Assembly (NCBI GenBank): GCA_002281575.1
Contig: NCGN01000011.1
Location: forward strand, 1-64,000
Direction: 5' to 3'
From: Sphingobacteriia bacterium 28-36-52
GTDB taxonomy: Bacteria; Bacteroidota; Bacteroidia; Chitinophagales; Chitinophagaceae
DNA length: 64,000 nt
Notes under the pieces: model-generated
The model's input: the letters and a program-made list of their open reading frames with translations, nothing else
What the model was told of the DNA's origin: nothing
Database searches by the model: none
Shown: positions 38,162 through 47,447 of the stretch, piece by piece
Position numbering within the stretch: the first letter of the stretch is position 1
Layout of the letters: each line of letters begins with the position of its first letter
Program-made: the position numbers and the translations under genes

Positions 38162-38521
38162 ATGAAGGCAATCTCTATCCGACCTTTTATTGGTTCCAAG
38201 GATTTTAACTTAAGTCGTGCATTTTATAAAGACATAGGTTTTGAAGAATTTATTATTGGCCCACAGTTAAGCGCCTTTCATTTTTCTAACTTAATATTTT
38301 ATTTACAAAATGCATATGTAAAAGATTGGGTAGATAATACCATGGTATTTGTAGAAGTAGAAAATGTTGATGAATATTGGACTGAGTTACTCACGTTAAA
38401 CTTAACGCATAAATATCCAATGGTTCGTTTAGTTCCACCAAAGAAGTTAGATTGGGGGAAAGAATGTTTTATACACGACCCTTCGGGTATACTTTGGCAT
38501 TTTGGCACTTTTAAAAAATAA
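38162..38521 (+). CDS. glyoxalase/bleomycin-resistance-like (VOC) protein
   Basis: A 119-residue single-domain protein with the paired beta-alpha-beta-beta-beta units of the vicinal oxygen chelate fold; the end of the second unit (FIHDPSGILWHFGTF) is characteristic. VOC proteins include lyases, dioxygenases and resistance proteins that bind drugs; one domain of this size works as a dimer. Not all metal ligands are clear, and the substrate is unknown. I chose the ATG at 38162; an upstream GTG at 38141 overlaps the sdaA end. It is probably co-transcribed with sdaA. Confidence 0.8.
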   Translation: MKAISIRPFIGSKDFNLSRAFYKDIGFEEFIIGPQLSAFHFSNLIFYLQNAYVKDWVDNTMVFVEVENVDEYWTELLTLNLTHKYPMVRLVPPKKLDWGKECFIHDPSGILWHFGTFKK

Positions 38522-38537
38522 TTATTTTAATTTTTAA

Positions 38538-38567
38538 AAGTGCTAGAAGATAATAACCTTCTAGACT
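38538..38567. terminator. weak hairpin between convergent VOC and mqnE genes
   Basis: AAGTGCTAGAAG and CTTCTAGACTT form a stem (CTAGAAG/CTTCTAG plus outer pairs) with an 8-base loop; only a loose T-rich tail follows on each strand. Confidence 0.45.
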
Positions 38568-38579
38568 TTGATAATTTTA

Positions 38580-39731
38580 TTAAAGCGTATCTAAAATAAC
38601 ATCGCTGTAATCCTTGATTTCATTGTATAAAGTACCACGCTCAACTGGTTGACGTCTTACTTGTCTAATTAAATGTACAAGGTCTGCAGTGCTCATGGTA
38701 GGAGTTTGCTCCTCACTTCCAGCCATAGCATAAATTTTAGTGGTATCGTCAATGGTTCCATCAATATCATTAACGCCAAAGGATAAAGTTAATTGGGCAT
38801 TCTTTCTACCTAACATTGGCCAATAGGCTTTGATATGATTGAAGTTGTCTAAAAACAGTCTAGATACAGCATACATTTTCATGTCTTCAACAATGGTACT
38901 TTCTGCAACATTACTCATATCATTATCCTTGTTGCGGAACTTTAATGGAATGAATGTATTGAATCCGCCAGTTTCGTCTTGCAAGCTGCGCAAGCGATCC
39001 ATATGATGTATACGATGCCAATAAGATTCAATATGACCATAGAGTAGAGTAGCATTGCTGTGCATTCCTAATTCATGAGCCGCTTTGTGTATAGCCAACC
39101 ATCCGTCAGCATCTACTTTATCGTCACATATTTGTTTACGGATATCTGGATGAAAAATTTCTGCACCACCACCAGGTAAAGAATCCAATCCAGCTTCGTG
39201 TGCTAAACGCATACCTTCTTCTACAGAAACTTTGGCCTTTCGGAACATATAATCTAACTCAACCGGAGTAAAAGCTTTTACATGCAAATCAGGACGATGT
39301 GCTTTAATGGTGCGCAATAATTCTAAAAAGAATTCCATATTCATTTTAGGATGAACGCCACCTACAATATGCACTTCCGTAACGGGTTTACCATCATAGC
39401 TTTTTACTATATGCATCATCTGCTCAATACTTAATTCCCAACCTTCTTCTCGATGTGCATATAATTTTGAATAGGAACAGAATGCGCAAGAAAAGACGCA
39501 AACATTGGTAGGCTCTATATGAAAATTTCTATTAAAATAGGTTTTATGGCCATGTTTTTGCTCTCTTACCCAATTGGCAAGGGCACCCACATAGGAGAGG
39601 GAAGCTTGTTCAAATAAAGCAACTCCCTCATCAAAACTGATTCGTTCTTTGTTTAATATTTTATATCCAATGGATTGTAACTGTTGATTTTTTTCAGCGT
39701 CTACCAATACCTTAACTGCTCCTGTATTCAT
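38580..39731 (-). CDS. mqnE: aminofutalosine synthase (radical SAM)
   Basis: MqnE joins S-adenosylmethionine-derived radical chemistry to chorismate-derived 3-[(1-carboxyvinyl)oxy]benzoate to form aminofutalosine, in the futalosine route to menaquinone. The 383-residue protein has the cluster motif CxxxCxxC at Cys78, Cys82 and Cys85 (HIEPTNVCVFSCAFCSY). GGGAEIFHPDIRKQIC and SNATLLYGHIE are typical of MqnE, whereas the related MqnC differs there. No other mqn gene is nearby. It has its own promoter element inside the spacer to nupC. Confidence 0.9.
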   Translation of the reverse strand: MNTGAVKVLVDAEKNQQLQSIGYKILNKERISFDEGVALFEQASLSYVGALANWVREQKHGHKTYFNRNFHIEPTNVCVFSCAFCSYSKLYAHREEGWELSIEQMMHIVKSYDGKPVTEVHIVGGVHPKMNMEFFLELLRTIKAHRPDLHVKAFTPVELDYMFRKAKVSVEEGMRLAHEAGLDSLPGGGAEIFHPDIRKQICDDKVDADGWLAIHKAAHELGMHSNATLLYGHIESYWHRIHHMDRLRSLQDETGGFNTFIPLKFRNKDNDMSNVAESTIVEDMKMYAVSRLFLDNFNHIKAYWPMLGRKNAQLTLSFGVNDIDGTIDDTTKIYAMAGSEEQTPTMSTADLVHLIRQVRRQPVERGTLYNEIKDYSDVILDTL

Positions 39732-39747
39732 GGCTCCAAATTTTGTG

Positions 39748-39755
39748 CAAATTTA
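39748..39755 (-). promoter_or_regulatory. putative -7 element of mqnE
   Basis: TAAATTTG on the minus strand is a full match to TAnnTTTG, 17 bases before the ATG at 39731. Confidence 0.5.
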
Positions 39756-39760
39756 CACCA

Positions 39761-40996
39761 TTAGAACATCAGAATACCTGCAATTGTTGCAGATAAATAA
39801 GAAGCTAGGGTTCCACAAAGTAGTGCTCTCAATCCCAATTTAGCTAAATCGGCTCTACGCGTAGGAGCTAACTCGCCAATACCGCCAATTTGCATACCAA
39901 CGCTACTAAAATTTGCAAACCCGCAAATGGCAATACTTACAATTAACAAGCCCTTTTCAGATACAATAGGGATGGTTTTTGTAGTTAAATTATTGAATGC
40001 CACAAACTCATTAATAGTAAGTTTTTGACCTAACAAAGAAGCAGCATTGGCAATATCTACTTGTGGCACACCCATTGCCCAAGTCATTGGATAGAATATT
40101 TTGCTAAAAATGACATCAAGCGTTACCCCAGGGATCATTAACCCAATACAATAATTAATTAGCGCAATCAATGCAATGAATCCAATTAACATGGCAATTA
40201 CATTCAACGCTATTTTCATTCCATCGCTGGCCCCATGAGAAATGGCATCTATAATATTACTGTATGGGCTTTTTACCTCTAATTTTACTTTACCCATTGT
40301 TTGGGACTCTTCGGTTTCAGGGAAAACAATTTTAGAAATAACCAAAGCCCCTGGAGCAGCCATTAAACTGGCTGTTAGTAAATATTCCGCTTTGGCACCC
40401 ATATTGGCATAAACAATCAAAATACCACCGGCAATACAAGCCAAACTTCCACTCATGCTGGCCAATAATTCACTTTTAGTCATGGTACTTAAATACGGGC
40501 GTATCATTACCTGCGCTTCTACCTGACCAACAAAAGCCGAAGCAACATTACTAAGTGCTTCGGCTCCGCTTACGCGCATGATAAAATTCATGGCTTTGGC
40601 AATAACAGATACAATGAACTGCATTACCCCAAAATGATATAAGATTGCTACTAATACACAAACCAAAATTATGGTTGCGGTAACACTGAATGCAAATACA
40701 AATCCACCCTGACTAAAATTCTTAACTCCATCTGGAGCATTTACCATTATGCCACTGTAAACAAATGCAACTCCCTCTCTAGCAAACCGTTCAATTTTTT
40801 CCATCCCATGACCCAGCATTTGAAAAAACCGAGTAACAGGAGGAACTTTCAGCACCATTACAGCAATAAAAATCTGCAATAATATTCCGCTAAAAACCAG
40901 TCTGTAGTTAATTCTTCGCTTGTTATTAGAAAACAAAAATGCAATGCCCAGTATCAGTATAATCCCAATTATTCCTTGAAACCTTTCCATATACAA
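39761..40996 (-). CDS. concentrative nucleoside transporter (CNT/NupC family)
   Basis: A 411-residue inner membrane symporter that takes up nucleosides with sodium or protons. The three parts of the family are present in order: an N-terminal helical part, the gate domain (SGAEALSNVASAFVGQVEAQ, a typical core motif) and the C-terminal part (ICGFANFSSVGMQIGGIG). About ten hydrophobic helices can be seen. It lies 29 bases upstream of mqnE on the same strand. Confidence 0.93.
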   Translation of the reverse strand: MYMERFQGIIGIILILGIAFLFSNNKRRINYRLVFSGILLQIFIAVMVLKVPPVTRFFQMLGHGMEKIERFAREGVAFVYSGIMVNAPDGVKNFSQGGFVFAFSVTATIILVCVLVAILYHFGVMQFIVSVIAKAMNFIMRVSGAEALSNVASAFVGQVEAQVMIRPYLSTMTKSELLASMSGSLACIAGGILIVYANMGAKAEYLLTASLMAAPGALVISKIVFPETEESQTMGKVKLEVKSPYSNIIDAISHGASDGMKIALNVIAMLIGFIALIALINYCIGLMIPGVTLDVIFSKIFYPMTWAMGVPQVDIANAASLLGQKLTINEFVAFNNLTTKTIPIVSEKGLLIVSIAICGFANFSSVGMQIGGIGELAPTRRADLAKLGLRALLCGTLASYLSATIAGILMF

Positions 40997-41035
40997 TCAG
41001 TTGGTAATAGATTAGGTTTGAAAGATACGGAATCA

Positions 41036-41353
41036 CTACATGTGTGCTTGAATTTTTTTGTCTAAAACAGATTTTGGAACAGCTCCAATTTGTTTGTCTA
41101 CGATTTGTCCACCTTTAATAAATAGGATAGCAGGGATAGAAGTGATACCATAGTTCACGCTCAAATTTGGGTTATGATCTACGTTTACTTTACCCACATT
41201 TATTTTACCATCGTATTCTTTAGACAATTCTTCAATAACTGGTCCAATAGCTCTACATGGTCCACACCATTCTGCCCAAAAATCTACTACGGTTAATTTA
41301 TCGCTGTCCAATACAGTTGATTGGAAATTCGCGTCTGTTAGTTCTAATGCCAT
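41036..41353 (-). CDS. trxA: thioredoxin
   Basis: The small cytoplasmic disulfide reductase. It is 105 residues with the active site W29-CGPC (Cys30 and Cys33), Asp24 in the VVDFWA strand and the cis-proline in SIPAILF. No signal peptide, so it is a cytoplasmic housekeeping thioredoxin. A full -7 element lies 39 bases upstream, so it is probably transcribed by itself. Confidence 0.95.
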   Translation of the reverse strand: MALELTDANFQSTVLDSDKLTVVDFWAEWCGPCRAIGPVIEELSKEYDGKINVGKVNVDHNPNLSVNYGITSIPAILFIKGGQIVDKQIGAVPKSVLDKKIQAHM

Positions 41354-41391
41354 ATTTAATGTTTTATTAAATTATTTTAATCAAATTTACT

Positions 41392-41399
41392 ACCAAAGC
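41392..41399 (-). promoter_or_regulatory. putative -7 element of trxA
   Basis: TAAATTTG on the minus strand is a full match to TAnnTTTG, 39 bases before the trxA ATG. Confidence 0.5.
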
Positions 41400-41485
41400 C
41401 ATGGAACTGCTCAATTGACTTTTCCACCAATGTGACAAGTTTATTTTGGCTGTTTATACTGCCAATGGGGCAGAGAATACCCAAA

Positions 41486-44400
41486 TTAACCAACCAACCC
41501 TACTTTTACCTCAATATCTAGATTATTCATTAGGTATTCTGCCATTTCCTCATTCATTTGAAACCCCCTTTCAATAGTATACATACTTATTTTTAAATTT
41601 TCTTTGGGTTCCATGATATTAATTCTAAGCGTACTCTTACCAGGGTATGTCTTCAAATTATTTTCTATAAAGCCCACCATGGCTGGGGTAACTGCAGAAG
41701 GGTGCATATTAATTTCAACAGAACGGGTTAATTGTTGCTTCACCGTTTCTAAAAGAGACATGCTACTGATTTTAAATTCGAATAAATTGGGTTGATTGTA
41801 GCGGTTTCTAAATACGCCATTCAGCAATATATTCTGTCCCTTTTCTAAATAATCTTTGTAGCGAATATAATCTTCGCTCCACAACATGTATTCTGTTTTT
41901 CCACTATAATCTTCTATTACAAAGGATCCAAAGTTCTTCCCCGTCTTGGTAACTCGATGTTGCACGTCGGTTACCAATCCTGCAACCCGATACATTTTAC
42001 CCAAACTTGACCCCTCAATTAAAGCATCTCGCACTTCATTAAAGTCGGCAATATTGGTGATTTCGTAATGTTTTAATTCGAATTTGAAATGATCCAATGG
42101 ATGCCCACTCATGAACATACCAGTCACTTCTTTTTCATAATTCAAGAGTTCCGTTAATGTCCAAGGCTCACAAGGAGCTATCTTGGGTTTTGGAACATGC
42201 ATAGCCCCTGGTAAATCCCCAAAAAGGGTGTTTGAATTTCCAGAACTCAAGCTCTGTTGTACTTGACCATAGTTGACTATTTTTTCTAAGCCATTCACCC
42301 TTTCTCCATCAACTGTATGAAAATATTGTGCACGGTGCATTGCAGGAAAACAATCAAAAGCACCTGAATACACCAAACTTTCTAAGGATTTTTTATTGAC
42401 CGACTTTTGCATTACACGCTGCACAAAATCAAAAATATCTATATAAGGCCCGTTTTTCTGGCGCTCTGAAATAATGGATTCGATGGCCATTTCACCCACG
42501 CCCTTTAATCCACCTAAACCAAACCTGATTTCCCCCTTGGCGTTCACTGCAAAACCCTTCAGGGATTCATTAATATCTGGCCCCAGGACGTTTATACCCA
42601 TGCGCTTACATTCTTCCATAAAGAAAGTAATCTTCTCAATATTGCCTTGGTGATTCAATACTGCTGACATATATTCCCCAGGATAATGGGCTTTTAAATA
42701 CGCTGTTTGATACGCCACAAAAGCATAACAGGTAGAGTGTGATTTATTAAATGCATATTGTGCAAACGCCTCCCAGTCGGTCCAAATTTTTTCAAGCTTA
42801 TCTGCAGCATGCCCCTTAGCCGTTGCACCTCCAATAAACTGTGCTTTCATTTTATCAAGCACCGATTTTTGCTTTTTACCCATTGCTTTTCGCAACACGT
42901 CGGCATCTCCTTTTGAAAAGCCTGCTAAACTTTGGCTGAGCAACATTACTTGCTCTTGGTATACTGTAATACCATAAGTATCACTGAGGTATTCTTTGGT
43001 TTCTTCTATATCATAGCTAATTGCTTCCTTGCCATGTTTTCGGGCAATAAAGTTGGGAATATATGCAATGGGCCCTGGTCTATACAATGCGTTCATTGCA
43101 ATTAAGTCGTTAAAGTGGTCGGGCTTTAATTCACGCAAATATTTTTGCATACCCACACTTTCAAACTGGAATGTTCCATTGGTTTGGCCGCTTTGATACA
43201 ATTGAAATGTTTTTTCATCGTCCAATGGAATGGTATCTAAATCAATGGTTACCCCATGATTCAATTTTATTAATTCCAATGCGGTCTTTAAAATGGAAAG
43301 GGTTTTTAAACCCAAAAAGTCCATCTTAATTACACCTGCATCTTCAATAATACTCCCTTCAATTTGGGTAACCCATAAATCGGAATCCTTAGCTGTTGCT
43401 ACCGGTATTAAATCGGTTAAATCTCTAGGTGCAATAATGATACCTGCTGCGTGTATGCCTGTATTGCGTACCGATCCCTCTAATCTTTCTGCTTCTCTTA
43501 ATACTTGAGCACGTATATCGGAACCTTTATAAATTTCTCGCAGCTTTTTTACATTATCAATGTCTTCCTGCTGATATCCTTCTTTTTCCTCTAAAGATTT
43601 AGGGCCCTCTTTAATGGTAAGTGGTGCTTTTAGAACCCTTCCTAATTCTGTTCCAGGTTTATCGGGTACCAACTTGGCCAACATATTACTTTCTGCTAGT
43701 GGCAAATCTAACACACGAGCAACATCCTTAATACTCATTTTTGCAGCCATTGTGCCATAAGTCACAATTTGCGCAACCTGACTCTTTCCATATTTCTGAA
43801 CCACATAATCAATTACTTTTTGACGGCCTTCGTCGTCAAAATCTGTATCAATATCGGGCATGCTCTTACGGTCCGGATTTAAGAAACGCTCGAATAGTAA
43901 GTTGTATTTAATTGGATCAATATTGGTAATTCCTATGCAAAAAGCTACTACAGAACCTGCCGCAGAACCACGACCAGGTCCTATAAAAACCCCCATGTCT
44001 CTACCTGCCTTTATAAAATCACTTACAATTAAAAAGTATCCAGCAAAACCCATGGTTTTGATAGTGAACAATTCAAAATCTATCCGTTCTTGAATTTCAG
44101 GGGAAATATCACTGTATCGTTGTTTGGCTCCTTCATAAGTTAAGTGCTTCAATAATTCCCATTGATTCAAATTGGCGTCTGCGTGTATTTGAAATTCTTT
44201 TGGAATTGGAAAAGCAGGGAGGAGTATGTCTTTCTTTAAATTCAGCACCTCAACTTTGTCTACAATGCGGTTGGTATTATCTAAAGACTCTGGTAAATCA
44301 TGAAATAGCTTGGCCATTTCATCTTGGGTCTTAAAATAAAACTGATCATTAGGAAATTTAAAACGACGATTTTTAATTTGTACTTCATCATTTACAAAAT

Positions 44401-45160
44401 CATCAAAACCAGGCGTGCTTTGTTTTTCTCCTGTATTAATACACAATAAAATATCGTGTGCGTTGGCATCCTCTTGGTCTACATAATGACTATCGTTGGT
44501 AGCTATAACTGGCACATTGTATTTCTTAGAAAACTTGAGCAGCGTATGATTAATAATTTCCTGTTCTTTAATATCGTGTCTTTGTATTTCTATATAATAA
44601 TCATCTCCAAATAAATCTAACCACCATTTAAATTCTTGCTCTGCTTTCTCTTCACCTTGATTTAAAATGGTTTGAGGTACATAGGCCCCAATACAACAAG
44701 TAGTGGCTATTAATCCCTCATGATATTGTTCTATCAATTCTTTATCAATTCTCGGATACTTACTATACATCCCTTCAATATAACCCAGTGAAGTAAGTTT
44801 AACTAGATTTTGATAACCAATTGCATTCTTAGCTAACAGAACTTGATGGAATCGATTGTCTTTAGAATCCTTGGTAAAGGTTTTTATATGTCGATCTTTT
44901 ACCACATAAAACTCACATCCCACAATAGGTTTAACTACTGGCGCTAAAATATCTTTTCCGTTGGCGTCTTTTCCCACTACTTTGGTATTCTTCCATGCCT
45001 GACTTACAAAATCGAATGCCCCAAACATATTACCGTGATCGGTAATAGCCAATGCGGGCATATTATTAGCAGCCGCTTTCTTGTACAACTCATCAATAGG
45101 AGCTGCGCCATCTAATAATGAATACTGAGTATGAACATGTAAGTGAGAAAATTGCGGCAT
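41486..45160 (-). CDS. dnaE: DNA polymerase III alpha subunit
   Basis: The replicative polymerase. The 1224-residue protein is a DnaE1-type alpha subunit. The order is an N-terminal PHP domain (HLHVHTQYSLLDGA from residue 6), the palm with the catalytic Asp motif PDIDTDFDDEGR near residue 437, fingers and beta-binding region, helix-hairpin-helix, and a C-terminal OB fold (YRVAGLVTDVQHRVTKTGK). The PHP histidines and aspartates at the N-terminus look intact, so metal-dependent proofreading by this domain is possible. Single gene, divergent from the NlpC/P60 lipoprotein. Confidence 0.97.
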   Translation of the reverse strand: MPQFSHLHVHTQYSLLDGAAPIDELYKKAAANNMPALAITDHGNMFGAFDFVSQAWKNTKVVGKDANGKDILAPVVKPIVGCEFYVVKDRHIKTFTKDSKDNRFHQVLLAKNAIGYQNLVKLTSLGYIEGMYSKYPRIDKELIEQYHEGLIATTCCIGAYVPQTILNQGEEKAEQEFKWWLDLFGDDYYIEIQRHDIKEQEIINHTLLKFSKKYNVPVIATNDSHYVDQEDANAHDILLCINTGEKQSTPGFDDFVNDEVQIKNRRFKFPNDQFYFKTQDEMAKLFHDLPESLDNTNRIVDKVEVLNLKKDILLPAFPIPKEFQIHADANLNQWELLKHLTYEGAKQRYSDISPEIQERIDFELFTIKTMGFAGYFLIVSDFIKAGRDMGVFIGPGRGSAAGSVVAFCIGITNIDPIKYNLLFERFLNPDRKSMPDIDTDFDDEGRQKVIDYVVQKYGKSQVAQIVTYGTMAAKMSIKDVARVLDLPLAESNMLAKLVPDKPGTELGRVLKAPLTIKEGPKSLEEKEGYQQEDIDNVKKLREIYKGSDIRAQVLREAERLEGSVRNTGIHAAGIIIAPRDLTDLIPVATAKDSDLWVTQIEGSIIEDAGVIKMDFLGLKTLSILKTALELIKLNHGVTIDLDTIPLDDEKTFQLYQSGQTNGTFQFESVGMQKYLRELKPDHFNDLIAMNALYRPGPIAYIPNFIARKHGKEAISYDIEETKEYLSDTYGITVYQEQVMLLSQSLAGFSKGDADVLRKAMGKKQKSVLDKMKAQFIGGATAKGHAADKLEKIWTDWEAFAQYAFNKSHSTCYAFVAYQTAYLKAHYPGEYMSAVLNHQGNIEKITFFMEECKRMGINVLGPDINESLKGFAVNAKGEIRFGLGGLKGVGEMAIESIISERQKNGPYIDIFDFVQRVMQKSVNKKSLESLVYSGAFDCFPAMHRAQYFHTVDGERVNGLEKIVNYGQVQQSLSSGNSNTLFGDLPGAMHVPKPKIAPCEPWTLTELLNYEKEVTGMFMSGHPLDHFKFELKHYEITNIADFNEVRDALIEGSSLGKMYRVAGLVTDVQHRVTKTGKNFGSFVIEDYSGKTEYMLWSEDYIRYKDYLEKGQNILLNGVFRNRYNQPNLFEFKISSMSLLETVKQQLTRSVEINMHPSAVTPAMVGFIENNLKTYPGKSTLRINIMEPKENLKISMYTIERGFQMNEEMAEYLMNNLDIEVKVGLVG

Positions 45161-45254
45161 AAATCAAGAATAGTCTTCAAAGTTCGGGCATTGTAAAACC
45201 ATAACAAAGTGACAATTTTCCACATTAGCATAAAGAAGCTAAATTGCAGACCAT

Positions 45255-45950
45255 ATGAGTAGTAAATCATATATCAATTTAGTTTTGTTAATGCTGGTTA
45301 TAAGTAGTTGTAATACCGTTCGGAAGATGGTAAACAAAGATCAATCTGCAAAAAAACCAGTTACAAAAGTCTATTCGAATGAGAAAAGGGAGTTTATCAA
45401 TGGAATTGAAGTTACACTGGGAACAGTTACTACTACTAAACACAAAACTAGTAGCACGGCAACCACTGCAAAAAAGAAAGCAAGCAGCAATAGAGGTAAT
45501 CCCCCATCTAAAGCAGAACTAGAAAAAGCTAATTGGTTGCAAATTAAATACGCAATAGTAATGGATATGCCCGCAGAGGACTTAACCAATATCCCATTAT
45601 TAGAATTAATGGATAAATGGTGGGGAACACGCTATTGTATAGGAGGCAGCACAATGAATTGTATTGATTGCTCTGCCTTTACTCAAGTAATCATGAAAGA
45701 GGTTTACAATACTCAATTGCCTCGTACTGCACAGGAGCAATTTAACATGATGCAGCCGATTGCAATAGATGAACTACAAGAAGGCGATTTGGTTTTCTTT
45801 AACACGGGTGGAAGAGGAATATCGCATGTGGGCATTTATATTCAAAACAATAAGTTTCTACATGCGTCTACTTCGCAGGGCGTTACCATCACCGACTTAA
45901 GCGATAAATATTGGAACCCCAAATTCAGGGGTGGGGGAAGAATGCGTTAA
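45255..45950 (+). CDS. NlpC/P60 (C40) peptidase, lipoprotein
   Basis: A 231-residue envelope lipoprotein (lipobox ISSC, Cys19), with a basic, Ser/Thr/Lys-rich linker (about 55-85) and a C-terminal NlpC/P60 domain. The catalytic Cys139 (NCIDCSAFTQ) and His191 (ISHVGIY) are present in the normal order, followed by the HASTSQGV block. It should cleave peptide bonds to D-glutamate or diaminopimelate in peptidoglycan stem peptides. It converges on the flippase gene with no spacer. Confidence 0.92.
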   Translation: MSSKSYINLVLLMLVISSCNTVRKMVNKDQSAKKPVTKVYSNEKREFINGIEVTLGTVTTTKHKTSSTATTAKKKASSNRGNPPSKAELEKANWLQIKYAIVMDMPAEDLTNIPLLELMDKWWGTRYCIGGSTMNCIDCSAFTQVIMKEVYNTQLPRTAQEQFNMMQPIAIDELQEGDLVFFNTGGRGISHVGIYIQNNKFLHASTSQGVTITDLSDKYWNPKFRGGGRMR

Positions 45951-47447
45951 CTATTTCTTGAAACGTTGCATAAAATTATGATAGAGCTGTCCTGCATCTG
46001 GAGTTAGTTTTAATTTAAATATTGCCAATACCATTAACGCAGAGAACAATACACTACGAAGTATAATACCTGCCCATCCATGCATGTTTTCAAAAATAAA
46101 ATAACTGATGCCAAATGCTCCGGCTGCTACTCCAAATGCTAATAATGTTTTTACATCAAATGGTTGCATCTTAAATTTCCTTCGCAAAAATTCAAAGCGG
46201 ATAAAATTATATAAACTATATGCGAATAACTCTGCAAATGCAGAACCAATAATACCGTAGTTCATAATCAAATAATAGGTGAGGGGCAACCTAAATGCCA
46301 ATAATATTACCCCACTAATAAAATCGAACCGCCAATATGTTGAAGTATTAATAACCATTGCATTTAACCCCGTGCCTGCATCAATAATGCGAACCATCCC
46401 CAAAATAAAAATAGTGCCTAAACCTGCTTCGTACTCTTTTTGAATGTGCAATACCCGCATACCATCTGCCACATTTAACCAAAGATTTCCAAAGATGAAA
46501 AGGGCCATAATTAATAGATTAATACATGACCTTTTGTAAATTCTTTTGATCTCGTTCATGTCTTTGTCTTTCCAAGCACGAGAGAGCACCCCTGCAGATA
46601 TGGCTTGTATACTTCGCTGAGGAACTTGAATTAAATTGGCTGCATACTGCGCTAATCCAAATACACCTACCACGGCCAATCCTTGGAATTTAGCAATGAT
46701 AAAACTATCGATAGTTGCAGCTATTGAAGCAATTACCGTTCCGCTATAAATTAATACCTGCATTCCCAACATTTTTTTCCAGAATTTTTTAGTAACCCTA
46801 CTAATTGTTGTTGGAAAATGCACTTGTTGAGTAGCATACAAATAAGTGGCAAGAATTACGAAAATCAATAAATATAAAAATGCAAAAAAGAAGATAAACG
46901 ATTCAAAAGGAATTAATTTAAAATAATACAAGGCAATTAATACACTGGTGAAAATTCTTAAGCCTGTCTCCTTTAGAAAATTAGAGAACACCGTTTTTTG
47001 TAGTGCCCAACAAAACCCTTCTAAAACAGAAAAAAACAACATTCCCAACGCAAATGGAAACATTAAATAATAGTAGTCTACAATTAACTTTGATTTTTCA
47101 TAAAATTGTGCTTCAAAAACTGGCCTAAAATACCAACCTGCTAATAAAACCAACATAAATCCGAGCAATGCAGCGAGCATTCCCCAAGTCATTAGATCAA
47201 TTTTGTGTTTTTCTAAATTGTCTTTATAATAAGGGTAAAATTTATAGATAACGGGTATTACCCCTAATGCACCAAATGCATACATATTTTGAGCAAAATC
47301 AAAGAATATACGGGTTAACGCAAACTGCTCTAAGGTAAAAGATCCATCTTTTGTATAGATATACATATTGATGGCGCCTATAAAGAATCCTATATAGACC
47401 AATAAACTTGAGATGATTGTTTGCTTCCGAATGGTTCCCATGCGCAC
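45951..47447 (-). CDS. polysaccharide flippase-like membrane protein (MATE/Wzx superfamily)
   Basis: A 498-residue integral membrane protein with about 14 hydrophobic helices. It resembles the oligosaccharide flippases that turn lipid-linked sugars across the inner membrane for O-antigen or capsule. No glycosyltransferase genes surround it, so the carried glycan is unknown. The start is either GTG at 47447, whose first base is shared with the stop of the M1 gene, or the ATG at 47441; both imply translational coupling to the peptidase upstream. Confidence 0.82.
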   Translation of the reverse strand: MRMGTIRKQTIISSLLVYIGFFIGAINMYIYTKDGSFTLEQFALTRIFFDFAQNMYAFGALGVIPVIYKFYPYYKDNLEKHKIDLMTWGMLAALLGFMLVLLAGWYFRPVFEAQFYEKSKLIVDYYYLMFPFALGMLFFSVLEGFCWALQKTVFSNFLKETGLRIFTSVLIALYYFKLIPFESFIFFFAFLYLLIFVILATYLYATQQVHFPTTISRVTKKFWKKMLGMQVLIYSGTVIASIAATIDSFIIAKFQGLAVVGVFGLAQYAANLIQVPQRSIQAISAGVLSRAWKDKDMNEIKRIYKRSCINLLIMALFIFGNLWLNVADGMRVLHIQKEYEAGLGTIFILGMVRIIDAGTGLNAMVINTSTYWRFDFISGVILLAFRLPLTYYLIMNYGIIGSAFAELFAYSLYNFIRFEFLRRKFKMQPFDVKTLLAFGVAAGAFGISYFIFENMHGWAGIILRSVLFSALMVLAIFKLKLTPDAGQLYHNFMQRFKK

